Numbered from the stretch's first letter, positions 22,485-29,370 are shown. The stretch: 29,495 nt of DNA from JBGMEA01 sp041447245 (GCA_041447245.1 JBGMEA010000007.1:1-29495), one strand, 5' to 3'. The notes: generated by a model not told the origin, from the sequence alone. Numbers and translations: made by a program.

Positions 22485-22493
22485 TAATTTACG

Positions 22494-23915
22494 ATGACAT
22501 GCAATACTCAAAATGAACATAGCAAGTTTGCCAAAACCTACGGCGGACTGTTCGGAGGAATGCTCCCGCTTCTCGTGATGATCATTACGATGGTCGTGCT
22601 GGCATCCCTCGGTCTGCGTTCCACAAAGAATTTCTGGTTCGCAGGTTTTCTCGCCGTACTCGTCGGATTCTTTGTCTATAAAGATAAAAAAAGATTTCAG
22701 GAAGCACTCATCGACGGCTTCCGTGACAGAATTTTCGCATTCATTACTCTCTGCCTGCTGTTTGCCGGCATTATGGCCAAAATCCTGACGGCATCCCATC
22801 TTGTCAACGGGCTGCTCTGGCTCGTGTCCATCGTCAACGTTTCTCCGTGGATGATGCCACTGATCTGCTTCATCATCGCAGCGCTGCTCTCCAGCGCAAC
22901 GGGAAGCGCCGCAGGCGCAATGAACACCGTCGGTCCGATCATGATCCCGCTGGGCGTGGCAATGGGCTGCAACGTGAGTCTCATCTGCGGAGCGATCCTT
23001 TCGGGATGCGCATTCGGAGATAACCTGGCTCCGATTTCCGATACAACCATCGCATCCTCCCTCACTCAGGAAGTGGATGTCATGCGTGTCGTGAAATCCC
23101 GTTTGAAATATGCTTTGGTTGCAGGAGCAATGGCTGCTATCGCATTCGTCATCGCAGGGCTGACCACATCGGGTTCCGCACCCGCTCAGGCGCTTGCCAT
23201 TGATTCGACTTATGTGTCCAGCCTTGCCTTCCTCATCATGCCGATCCTGGTCATCGTGCTGATGCTCAGAAAAGCAAACCTGTTCACAGCATTGCTTATC
23301 AGCGAAATTGTCGGCATCGTGATGCTGTTTGCATTCGGATATATGAACTTCTCCACCCTTGTGGCAAAAGATGGTCTGATCGCGACGGCATTCGACGGCA
23401 TGCTCAGCTCCATCATCTTTATCATGTTCATCTTTATCGCTGTCAGCCTGATCCGCGAAGCGGGCGTGCTCGACGCACTGCTCAAATTTATGAGCAAGTT
23501 TGCGAAATCCGACCGCTCCGCAGAAATTGCGGCAGGCGGACTCGTCAGCGTCATGAGCGTTGCCATCAGCAGCGGTACCACGGCAATTACCTGCACAGGT
23601 CCGATCATCCGCAGTCTGCTCAGACCATTTAAGATCGACCGAGCGCGCGCGGCAAACTTCCTCGACGGGCTCGGCTGCGGCGTGGGTTATATGGTTCCGA
23701 CCAATGCGGGCTGCCTGAATTTGGCTGCTCTCGCCATCGCGGCGGGCGTGGTTGCGGAAGGATACAATGCCAACGAATTCGTCGGCTACAACTTCCACTG
23801 CATCGCACTGATCTTGGTCTTCTGGTTTGCCATTCTGACAGGTTGGGGACGCAAACACGAAACGGACGAAGAACTTCTCGCGGACGGCATCGTCATTGAC
23901 GAACCGATCGCATAA
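22494..23915 (+). CDS. nhaC: NhaC-family Na+/H+ antiporter
   Basis: 473 residues with about 11-12 hydrophobic helices. Family signatures include SATGSAAGAMNTVGPIMIPL near 125-145, GCAFGDNLAPISDTTIASS near 175-190 and ISSGTTAITCTGPI near 360-375. NhaC proteins exchange sodium for protons, and some members move organic acids or amino-acid-related solutes instead; the substrate cannot be read here. As first gene of an operon with RidA and a C-S lyase it might carry a sulfur-containing or amino-acid substrate of the lyase. ATG 22494 follows AAAGG at a slightly long distance. Expression is controlled from 22256-22309. Confidence 0.8.
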   Translation: MTCNTQNEHSKFAKTYGGLFGGMLPLLVMIITMVVLASLGLRSTKNFWFAGFLAVLVGFFVYKDKKRFQEALIDGFRDRIFAFITLCLLFAGIMAKILTASHLVNGLLWLVSIVNVSPWMMPLICFIIAALLSSATGSAAGAMNTVGPIMIPLGVAMGCNVSLICGAILSGCAFGDNLAPISDTTIASSLTQEVDVMRVVKSRLKYALVAGAMAAIAFVIAGLTTSGSAPAQALAIDSTYVSSLAFLIMPILVIVLMLRKANLFTALLISEIVGIVMLFAFGYMNFSTLVAKDGLIATAFDGMLSSIIFIMFIFIAVSLIREAGVLDALLKFMSKFAKSDRSAEIAAGGLVSVMSVAISSGTTAITCTGPIIRSLLRPFKIDRARAANFLDGLGCGVGYMVPTNAGCLNLAALAIAAGVVAEGYNANEFVGYNFHCIALILVFWFAILTGWGRKHETDEELLADGIVIDEPIA

Positions 23916-23937
23916 CCGTTTAATTAAAAATAACCAA

Positions 23938-23984
23938 GGCATTCGGCATGCAGCTTTGTCCTCCTTGCGCACATGCCGAATGCC
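23938..23984 (+). promoter_or_regulatory. intercistronic hairpin between nhaC and ridA
   Basis: GGCATTCGGCATG and CATGCCGAATGCC form a perfect 13 bp stem over a 21-base loop. No T tract follows, so it is not a full terminator; it may stabilise or process the mRNA. The loop contains CCTCCTT, complementary to ribosome sites such as the AAAGGA before ridA. Confidence 0.6.
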
Positions 23985-24043
23985 GCTGCATTTGAAACTT
24001 CGGGATAACGCCCGTCGTTTCGCATAACGAAAAAGGAATCAAG

Positions 24044-24424
24044 ATGAAACAACAAACACAGACCAATCTGGCTCCGGCAGCCATCGGCCCCTACTCGCAG
24101 GCAACGGGATTTTCAAACCTGATTTTTGTGTCGGGACAACTGCCCGTGCACAGCGCGACGGGAGAAATGCCGGAAGATATCCGATCACAGACCAAACAAT
24201 CGCTCGAAAATGTGAAACGCGTGCTGGAAGCATCCGCCTCCTCTCTTGCCAACGTGCTCAAGACAACCGTGTTTCTGGCGGACATGAATGATTTTGCCGC
24301 CATGAATGAAGTCTACGCGCAGGCATTCGAAGGTACCGTTCCGCCCGCCCGCTCCACCGTGCAGGTGGCTCGCCTGCCGAAGGACGCGCTGGTCGAAATC
24401 GAAGCGATTGCATTTACCGAATAA
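24044..24424 (+). CDS. ridA: RidA-family enamine/imine deaminase
   Basis: 126 residues, full family length. Typical elements are AIGPYSQA, FVSGQLPV, QSLENVKRVLEAS, VFLADMNDFAAMNEVY and PPARSTVQVARLP, with R103 and E120 at the active-site positions of RidA. RidA hydrolyses 2-aminoacrylate and related enamines/imines to keto acids and ammonia, protecting PLP enzymes. The next gene is a PLP C-S lyase whose product is exactly this type of enamine, so the pairing makes metabolic sense. AAAAAGGA lies before ATG 24044; the lyase start follows 16 bases after the stop. Confidence 0.92.
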   Translation: MKQQTQTNLAPAAIGPYSQATGFSNLIFVSGQLPVHSATGEMPEDIRSQTKQSLENVKRVLEASASSLANVLKTTVFLADMNDFAAMNEVYAQAFEGTVPPARSTVQVARLPKDALVEIEAIAFTE

Positions 24425-24440
24425 GGAAAGAGACGTAACC

Positions 24441-25634
24441 ATGAAACAATATGACTTTGAAACCGTGCTCGACCGAACCGGCACCGGAAGCATGAAATGG
24501 GACGAAATGACACAGTATCCCCGCGTTGCGGAGGATGTGATCCCGTTTTCCGTTGCGGACATGGAACTGCGCAACGCACCCGAGATCACCGAAGGGCTCA
24601 AAGCCTTTCTTGACAAAACCGTGCTGGGCTACTCCAACCCGACTCCGGAATATTTCGAAGCAGTCTGCGCATGGATGAAACAGCGCAACGGCTGGGAAAT
24701 CAAGTCGGAATGGGTCAAGGACGGACCGGGGGTAATCAACGCGTTCTTCACGGCTGTGAAAGCCTTCACAAAAGAGGGCGAAGGCGTGATGCTGATGACA
24801 CCCGTGTACTACCCGATGTATTATGCCATCCAAAGAAACAACCGCGTGCTCGTGGACAATCCGCTTGTGATCAACGGCGACCATTACGAGATTGATTTTG
24901 AGGACTTTGAGAACAAGGCGAAAGACCCAAACACGAAACTGCTCATTTTCTGCAGCCCGCACAATCCGACGGGACGCGTCTGGACAAAAGAAGAACTGAT
25001 GAAAATCGGCACCATCTGCGTGCAGAACGGCGTGACGGTCGTCTCGGACGAAATCCACAGCGATCTGATTTTGCCGGGATACAAACACATTCCCTTCGCT
25101 TCGCTCGACGAATCGTTTGCGGAAATTTCCGTCACCTGCACCGCGCCGAGCAAAACGTTCAATCTGGCGGGAATGCAGACGGCGAACATGATCATTCCGA
25201 ACGAATCGCTGCGCAGCCGTTACTGGGCGGAAGTCCTGACGACAGAAGGCAACCCGAAATGCAACATTCTCGGGCTGGAAGCCTGCCGCATCGCGTACAG
25301 CGAATGCGAAGAATGGCTGACGCAGGCGCTTGCGATCATCGAAACGAACCGAAAAACAGTGGTGGAGTTTCTGGAAAAGGAACTGCCGCAGATCAAAGTA
25401 TTCCGTCTGGAAGGCACGTACCTTCTGTGGATGGACTGCAACGGACTCGGCATCGAGCATAAGGAATTGGCGCGTATCCTGAAAGAGGAAGCGAACCTGT
25501 TCTTCGACGAAGGCGATGTCTTCGGCGCGCAGGGAGAAGGCTTTGAACGCTGGAACATCGCCTGCCCGACACGATACATCACCGCGGGGCTGGAACGCAT
25601 GAAAACGGTGCTGACCCGCTATCTTGCCAAATAA
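24441..25634 (+). CDS. patB: PatB/MalY-type PLP C-S lyase (cystathionine beta-lyase class)
   Basis: 397 residues from ATG 24441; the frame extends upstream inside ridA but the ribosome site AAGGAAAG decides this start. Fold type I aminotransferase signatures: CSPHNPTGRVW (N175), VVSDEIHSDL (D203), and the PLP lysine K238 in TAPSKTFNLAG. An arginine near the end (NIACPTRYI) would bind the substrate carboxylate. The N-terminus FETVLDRTGTGSMKWD and IPFSVADME is typical of the PatB/MalY subgroup. These enzymes split cystathionine or cysteine conjugates into a thiol and 2-aminoacrylate. The operon with RidA and a transporter suggests use of an imported S-compound. Last gene of the operon, with a terminator 49 bases later. 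Confidence 0.88.
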   Translation: MKQYDFETVLDRTGTGSMKWDEMTQYPRVAEDVIPFSVADMELRNAPEITEGLKAFLDKTVLGYSNPTPEYFEAVCAWMKQRNGWEIKSEWVKDGPGVINAFFTAVKAFTKEGEGVMLMTPVYYPMYYAIQRNNRVLVDNPLVINGDHYEIDFEDFENKAKDPNTKLLIFCSPHNPTGRVWTKEELMKIGTICVQNGVTVVSDEIHSDLILPGYKHIPFASLDESFAEISVTCTAPSKTFNLAGMQTANMIIPNESLRSRYWAEVLTTEGNPKCNILGLEACRIAYSECEEWLTQALAIIETNRKTVVEFLEKELPQIKVFRLEGTYLLWMDCNGLGIEHKELARILKEEANLFFDEGDVFGAQGEGFERWNIACPTRYITAGLERMKTVLTRYLAK

Positions 25635-25682
25635 GCACACCAACCGAAAAACGGAACATTTGATACAATCCCCCTTAACCGA

Positions 25683-25714
25683 AGCACTTCGCCGATAACA
25701 GGCGGGGTGCTTTT
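25683..25714 (+). terminator. terminator of the nhaC-ridA-lyase operon
   Basis: AGCAC and CGCC pair with GGCG and GTGCT around a 7-base loop, followed by TTTT. Confidence 0.7.
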
Positions 25715-25729
25715 GGTTGGTGCGGGCAC

Positions 25730-25750
25730 AAAAAAAGCCCCCGAAGGGGC
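25730..25750 (-). terminator. repeat terminator copy 1
   Basis: On the minus strand GCCCC-TTCG-GGGGC is followed by seven T. It lies 15 bases after the stop of the gene at 25765 and is the first of four near-identical copies, each ending a module of the array. Confidence 0.9.
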
Positions 25751-25764
25751 AATTGATTAATTAG

Positions 25765-25977
25765 TTATATTTCCACATCGGGTGGGTATTGAATGAAATG
25801 GTCTTTGGGTACAACCTCTTTATATGGTTTCTTAACTTTAACACAATAATTATACACAGAAATAATATAATCATTATTAGCATATTTTTCCGTCAGACTA
25901 TCCGGGCTTAATACCGGATCGTTTGGATATAATTCATCGTAAGCAGTGAAGGCTTCAAATAAGTCTTCATTATTCAT
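25765..25977 (-). CDS. 70-residue protein, probable orphan immunity gene
   Basis: ATG 25977 is preceded by TAGGAG with good spacing. The product is small and acidic, has no signal or membrane segment, and ends FIQYPPDVEI. I recognise no family. It follows a truncated Imm33-like frame and a toxin-tip remnant in the same direction and is closed by a repeat terminator, the same order as in the other modules, which is the reason to suspect an immunity function. Confidence 0.55.
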   Translation of the reverse strand: MNNEDLFEAFTAYDELYPNDPVLSPDSLTEKYANNDYIISVYNYCVKVKKPYKEVVPKDHFIQYPPDVEI

Positions 25978-25999
25978 TTTGTATCTCCTAAGATTTTGA

Positions 26000-26095
26000 T
26001 TAAATCATTGTAGTACTGATAACTTTGGGGGGAATATTTTTTGATACGATACATCCACCTGCATTTTTTATGAATTGGACAACTTCATTTCCCAT
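26000..26095 (-). pseudogene. truncated Imm33-like gene remnant
   Basis: The first 20 codons match the gene at 27982-28329 (MGNEVVQFIKNAGGCIVSKN against MGNEVIQFIKNAGGCIVSKN), then after NI the sequence switches to an unrelated PPKVISTTMI and a stop. The DNA upstream is also duplicated. This is the 5' end of a duplicated immunity gene cut off where a new cassette joined. Confidence 0.75.
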
Positions 26096-26193
26096 TCTTT
26101 TTATCCTCTCAATAATAATTGGGACTATTCATATTTATAATTTCTATCTTCACCATTTTCCTGTATTCTACCACCAACCCCGTCCCCCTGCAA
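26032..26193 (-). repeat. direct repeat, copy A (toxin tip + Imm33 start)
   Basis: About 162 bases nearly identical (roughly 8 differences) to 28266-28426. It covers the end of a displaced toxin tip and the start of an Imm33-type gene. Confidence 0.85.
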
Positions 26194-26199
26194 TGTAAT
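26125..26199 (-). pseudogene. displaced toxin C-terminal tip 1
   Basis: No start codon. Directly after repeat terminator copy 2 the minus strand encodes ITLQGDGVGGRIQENGED, then RNYKYE and a stop. The LQGD-x-x-GGRI block is shared with tips at 27144 and 28358, as expected for the fixed part before the variable end of a polymorphic toxin. Confidence 0.6.
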
Positions 26200-26207
26200 G
26201 AAGGCAA

Positions 26208-26230
26208 CAAAAAAAGCCCCCGAAGGGGCT
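26208..26230 (-). terminator. repeat terminator copy 2
   Basis: GCCCC-TTCG-GGGGC and seven T on the minus strand, 35 bases after the stop at 26265. The bases after it are the start of tip 1. Confidence 0.9.
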
Positions 26231-26264
26231 TATAGTTGATTAATCAAAAAACAGTCATTTATTC

Positions 26265-26582
26265 TTATAGATTTTCAAACTTGCTATCTATCATACGTTT
26301 AACATTTTCATTTTTTAATTTATCACCAATATCGTAACCAAAAAGATATAAGATCGCTGAAGCCATTTCACCTTCAGCATAACTGAATACAGTCATATTA
26401 CTTTCTGTAAGATCATATAATGCATCTGCAATATCTTTATCGCAGATGTGATTCTTACCGCAGGATATGATAGAATTCAAACGCACGATCCCTATTCTCG
26501 AACGCAATCCATCCAGGATATCTTCTTTACGACCTTTCAATATCAAATTGATTATGTCCTGAGTTCCCTTACTCTTCTCCAT
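26265..26582 (-). CDS. 105-residue helical protein, probable orphan immunity gene
   Basis: ATG 26582 is preceded by AGGAG about 13 bases upstream. The protein is predicted mostly helical, HEAT-like in feel: DIINLILKGRKEDILDGLRS, VRLNSIISCGKNHICDKDIA, then a short LTESN... ASAILYLFGYD segment. That pattern resembles small helical immunity proteins, but I cannot name the family. It lies in the middle module of the array after the zinc-ribbon gene and before repeat terminator copy 2. Confidence 0.55.
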   Translation of the reverse strand: MEKSKGTQDIINLILKGRKEDILDGLRSRIGIVRLNSIISCGKNHICDKDIADALYDLTESNMTVFSYAEGEMASAILYLFGYDIGDKLKNENVKRMIDSKFENL

Positions 26583-26713
26583 ACAATTTTCTTTTTCTCC
26601 TCTGGATGCATTCTTGACAGCAATATAATTAATATGTTGCTTCTATGCACAAGTAAAAGCGTTATCTTAAATATCTGTTTCTTCACGTCCAAGCAATGAT
26701 AATTATCTAATCA

Positions 26714-26971
26714 TCATTCGTAGTAAATATCGTCAGGCAAATGAACATCTTCATTATTGTATAAATTTTTCTCGTCTTGGTCAAAAACGATTCTTGAAAG
26801 ATGCACTCCTTTTTTGCAGTCATTACACCACATAACAGTATATCCTACTCTCGTTTTCTCATTCACCAAAACAGACCGATATTCAACATCTTTACTTTGA
26901 CATCTTGGGCAAGTTGCATCTTCACCTTTAATCAATCGATTTAATTGAGGCAACCAATCTGACCACTACAT
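26714..26971 (-). CDS. zinc-ribbon small protein with a TAG as second codon of its best start
   Basis: A frame of 79 residues is open from TTG 26953. It has CPRC and CNDC knuckles, about 28 residues apart, typical of a zinc ribbon. The best ribosome site, GGAG, precedes an ATG at 26971-26969 in the same frame, but the very next codon is TAG; the bases that follow, WSDWLPQLNRL, look like native protein. Either the gene was inactivated by this stop, or translation begins at the weak TTG. It sits between the 53-residue gene and the 105-residue gene, in an immunity-type position. Confidence 0.5.
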
Positions 26972-26985
26972 ATCTTTTGCTCCAA

Positions 26986-27147
26986 CTATAATTCATCTAT
27001 AATTTCGAATACATCAGGCGGATAAAGATAATCTTCTCCTGAATCATCGACCATTCGATACCATCCTTTTTCAATAGAGATAACATCGTATATTTTATCC
27101 TGCGTTAGAATTAAAAATTCTGTTTTCTTTTTGTACTTTACTTTCAT
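26986..27147 (-). CDS. 53-residue protein coupled to a toxin tip, probable immunity gene
   Basis: ATG 27147 overlaps the stop of the toxin-tip frame in the sequence ATGA, the usual coupling of toxin tip and immunity gene. The product begins MKVKYKKKTEFLILTQD, continues with YDVISIEKGWYRMVDDSGED and ends PPDVFEIIDEL: a basic start, a beta-rich SH3-like middle and an acidic tail. No family is named with confidence. It ends 15 bases before the ATG of the following zinc-ribbon gene. Confidence 0.6.
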   Translation of the reverse strand: MKVKYKKKTEFLILTQDKIYDVISIEKGWYRMVDDSGEDYLYPPDVFEIIDEL

Positions 27148-27290
27148 TCGACACACCGCAATACATTTCGCAGCATCTGCTCACCGAAATTTTCAGATTG
27201 CTGCGAATTGTCAAACACTTCCTGATTCGTTTTGAGATTTGCTTCCTCTGTTTCAATTCTACCACCATCCCCGTCCCCCTGCAACGTAAT
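27144..27290 (-). pseudogene. displaced toxin C-terminal tip 3
   Basis: Starting just after repeat terminator copy 3 the frame reads ITLQGDGDGGRIETEEAN and continues about 30 residues to FGEQMLRNVLRCVE and a stop. There is no plausible start codon or ribosome site of its own. The LQGDGDGGRI block is the shared boundary; the rest is specific to this copy. Confidence 0.6.
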
Positions 27291-27298
27291 GAATCCAA

Positions 27299-27320
27299 TA
27301 AAAAAAGCCCCCGAAGGGGC
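27299..27320 (-). terminator. repeat terminator copy 3
   Basis: GCCCC-TTCG-GGGGC and a T tract on the minus strand, 35 bases after the SMI1-type gene. Confidence 0.9.
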
Positions 27321-27354
27321 AATAATATGTAATCTGAACGTCATGCATATAAAC

Positions 27355-27888
27355 TTACTTCGAATTCTCTTTCTTCAAATCTTCTATCTCTTCTCGATTG
27401 TAATCAATCATTGCCAAGAAATACTCGTTGAAATCAGAAAATCTATCAATTTCTTCGCCGGCGAACCAAATAACAATACCCGGCTTATGGGAAGTAGGTA
27501 TTGTGAGCACAAACAAATCTTTATCATTAAGAGTTGTCGCTATCGGCATTAATTCAGATTTTAAAAATCCTGAGCTTCTTATCACATCCTCCTCCAAACT
27601 GTCCAACAACTTATTTGCGTACTTCATGATTGAAGAATTTACTATTTCTTCTGTACCAAACAAATCTACTGTTTGATAAAATCCTTTCCATCCATTTGCT
27701 CTTGTTAGAAAACTTCGATAATTCGCATCAAGCTTGTATCCTAATTTTCTTTCGACAGATTCAATCTGTTCTTCAGTTGCCGCCACTTCAGGAAAATGAT
27801 ATTGCCATAATCCATTTATGTCATATTTATGCAATTCCTCTTTCACATAAATCATTGTCACTATATTATTTTTCCATTGTTGAATCAT
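27355..27888 (-). CDS. SMI1/KNR4 (SUKH) family immunity protein
   Basis: 177 residues. The SUKH signature is clear: ATEEQIESVERKLGYKLDAN then YRSFLTRANGWKGF, followed by VDLFGTEEI and later beta strands including GIVIWFAGEEIDRFSDFNEY. SUKH proteins bind and block toxins of contact-dependent and other polymorphic systems. ATG 27888 follows AAGGAG at normal spacing; an internal ATG twelve codons in is possible. Its place between the Imm33-type gene and repeat terminator copy 3 makes it the second immunity gene of that module. Confidence 0.85.
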   Translation of the reverse strand: MIQQWKNNIVTMIYVKEELHKYDINGLWQYHFPEVAATEEQIESVERKLGYKLDANYRSFLTRANGWKGFYQTVDLFGTEEIVNSSIMKYANKLLDSLEEDVIRSSGFLKSELMPIATTLNDKDLFVLTIPTSHKPGIVIWFAGEEIDRFSDFNEYFLAMIDYNREEIEDLKKENSK

Positions 27889-27981
27889 TCTTTTTCTCCT
27901 TAAATATAAACTCTGTAGGTTTATATCCTATCGGATACCTATTGTTTTTGCCTGAAATTAAAGAAGTTTCTCTACCTCGAA

Positions 27982-28329
27982 TTATATATTATAAATTGGA
28001 TGAACCTCTTGTCCAGTCATGTTATCATAAAATTTGAGCTTTCCATTGTCCGAAACTAATTGCAGATCGCTCCCAACCGGATAAAGATATATTCCTAAAA
28101 TTGCGGGCTCAATATTTGCGACAAAATTAAAATCGCAAACTTCAAAATTTTCGGCATCGGAACAATATTCATCGTCATCAATATCCGAAAAAAATCGCCA
28201 ACCATTATCCGCAGAGTTGTTTGATCTCTCACGTACCATCCATTTTAATTTTCCATTCCCTGTAAGAATATTTTTTGATACGATACATCCACCTGCATTT
28301 TTTATGAATTGAATAACTTCATTTCCCAT
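27982..28329 (-). CDS. Imm33/DUF2185-type immunity protein
   Basis: 115 residues from the ATG at 28329, chosen for the GGGAGG upstream; longer frames run through the toxin tip. Conserved points of the family are present: GGCIVSKNILTGNGKLKWMV then RE, the central ADNGWRFFSDIDDDEY, and a C-terminal NIEPAILGIYLYPVGSDLQL. The family is annotated as an immunity domain of bacterial polymorphic toxins. The start lies 28 bases after the stop of toxin tip 4. A truncated second copy is at 26000-26095. The sequence around its ribosome site is a near-perfect palindrome (CCCAATA-T-TATTGGG). Confidence 0.75.
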   Translation of the reverse strand: MGNEVIQFIKNAGGCIVSKNILTGNGKLKWMVRERSNNSADNGWRFFSDIDDDEYCSDAENFEVCDFNFVANIEPAILGIYLYPVGSDLQLVSDNGKLKFYDNMTGQEVHPIYNI

Positions 28330-28426
28330 TCTTTTTATCCTCCCAATAATATTGGGACTATTCATATTTATAATTTCTATCTTCACCATCTTCCTGTATT
28401 CTACCACCATCCTCATCCCCCTGCAA
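28266..28426 (-). repeat. direct repeat, copy B (toxin tip + Imm33 start)
   Basis: Matches 26032-26193 with about 8 differences. In this copy the repeat is continuous with a complete immunity gene, so it is likely the parental arrangement. Confidence 0.85.
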
Positions 28427-28471
28427 CGCCTTGCTGCTTGCAGTTTCATCGGCAGCATCAACGTAGAAAAG
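28358..28471 (-). pseudogene. displaced toxin C-terminal tip 4
   Basis: 37 codons open from a stop at 28472, with no start codon: LFYVDAADETASSKALQGDE then DGGRIQEDGED and RNYKYE. It is longer on the N-terminal side than the other tips, showing more of the parental toxin before the LQGD block. It lies directly after repeat terminator copy 4 and before the Imm33-type gene. Confidence 0.6.
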
Positions 28472-28474
28472 TCA

Positions 28475-28498
28475 ACAAAAAAAGCCCCCGAAGGGGCT
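28475..28498 (-). terminator. repeat terminator copy 4
   Basis: GCCCC-TTCG-GGGGC and seven T on the minus strand, just after the stop at 28503. Confidence 0.9.
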
Positions 28499-28502
28499 CA
28501 CT

Positions 28503-28760
28503 CTAAGGTTTCATCTTGATTTCAACTGTTTGGCCGATAATCTTTTGAGGGAATGCGGATGCATGCTTAATACTTACGACCAATGATGATTTAAAATCAT
28601 CAATGCTTTGGTAATGCACCATCGGTATACTTTCGATCGGAAAATACTCTCCATCCGATAGAACCAGCACCATACCTGGTTTTACACATGACGGATCAAT
28701 TCCATCAATATCCAATAGAATTGTCTCCCCTGACTGATATATACTGCGAATAACCGACAT
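28503..28760 (-). CDS. 85-residue protein, probable orphan immunity gene
   Basis: I start at the second ATG (28760) because GAAAGGGA lies before it; the first ATG (28778) lacks a site. The protein is beta-rich: SGETILLDIDGIDPS, KPGMVLVLSDGEYFPI, SSLVVSIKHASAF. It has no cysteine, signal or membrane segment, and no family is recognised. It is followed immediately by repeat terminator copy 4, the same end-of-module place held by the other immunity genes. Confidence 0.6.
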   Translation of the reverse strand: MSVIRSIYQSGETILLDIDGIDPSCVKPGMVLVLSDGEYFPIESIPMVHYQSIDDFKSSLVVSIKHASAFPQKIIGQTVEIKMKP

Positions 28761-28810
28761 GATCTTTTCCCTTTCCATATCGACCTAATTTTTTGAATGT
28801 TCTTAGTTGA

Positions 28811-29068
28811 TTAATACCTGCTCAGTCTTTTCAGATATTCCAAGCTCTCATAGAAAAAATCATACGCTTCGTTTTCATCATCAAAAGCTTTTACAATATA
28901 ATGTCCCCCTCTCTCACGTGTTTTAAAAACTTGCCATTTTCCATCGACTTTTACACATCCGATCACCAATGATGAATCGCTGATTTTGTCAAATTTGATT
29001 CTCCATGGCAATAATATCTTATCTAATCTTTCATTTTTTATTTTAGTCAACAATTCATCTTTGGTCAT
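28811..29068 (-). CDS. 85-residue protein, candidate Imm59-like immunity gene
   Basis: Start at ATG 29068, with GGGGG eight bases upstream; earlier ATGs at 29083 and 29074 are less well spaced. The product has an alpha/beta look: LLTKIKNERLDKILLPWRIK, SSLVIGCVKVDGKWQVFKTR, ERGGHYIVKAFDDENEAYDF. The conserved-looking RGGHY core and the aromatic C-terminus resemble an immunity family I associate with the name Imm59; that name is from memory and should be searched. It belongs to the module next to the IS30 end. Confidence 0.6.
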   Translation of the reverse strand: MTKDELLTKIKNERLDKILLPWRIKFDKISDSSLVIGCVKVDGKWQVFKTRERGGHYIVKAFDDENEAYDFFYESLEYLKRLSRY

Positions 29069-29102
29069 CTGCATAACCCCCATGAAATATTTAAACTGTT
29101 AC

Positions 29103-29369
29103 TCATACAATCTTCATATATTTTAGAATATCCAACGCCTTTGCAACCATCTGCGTCAGTTCTTCCACCTCCTCAGGGCTGATCTCTCCCGCCACTTTCG
29201 ACGGAGAATATTCCTGAAGTCCCTTAAGAAGAAGAGTATCCTGCCCATCATAGATAGTTTTCTGTCCGACTTTCTCTAACTCCATGCAAAGAGTTGCACA
29301 AATAATCGCATTTTCACAGATTCCTTGCATGATAATATTCTCGTCTTCGACAAAACACCGTTCCAACAC
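29103..29369 (-). CDS. 88-residue protein at the IS30 edge, possibly truncated
   Basis: The frame can begin at GTG 29369, two bases inside the IS30 boundary, or at an in-frame ATG (MQGICENAI, 29328). The product is helical: AIICATLCMELEKVGQKTIY and an acidic ISPEEVEELTQMVAKALDIL. No family is recognised. Because the frame starts at the element boundary, its true N-terminus and its promoter may have been lost to the insertion. IS30 transcription would run in the same direction and could read into it. Confidence 0.45.
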   Translation of the reverse strand: MLERCFVEDENIIMQGICENAIICATLCMELEKVGQKTIYDGQDTLLLKGLQEYSPSKVAGEISPEEVEELTQMVAKALDILKYMKIV

Positions 29370-29370
29370 C

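Noticed and set aside
22455..23972. 505-codon frame opposite nhaC
   Set aside because: It mirrors the strongly supported antiporter gene; the product is an implausible Cys/His/Asp-rich string without any domain or ribosome site.
24414..25643. 409-codon frame opposite the C-S lyase gene
   Set aside because: Antisense shadow caused by codon bias; low complexity, rich in Phe, Arg and His, no ribosome site.
25730..28498. CRISPR array, from the regularly recurring terminator repeat
   Set aside because: The four repeats are 0.5-1.2 kb apart with genes between them, form hairpins with T tracts and end genes; no cas gene is present.
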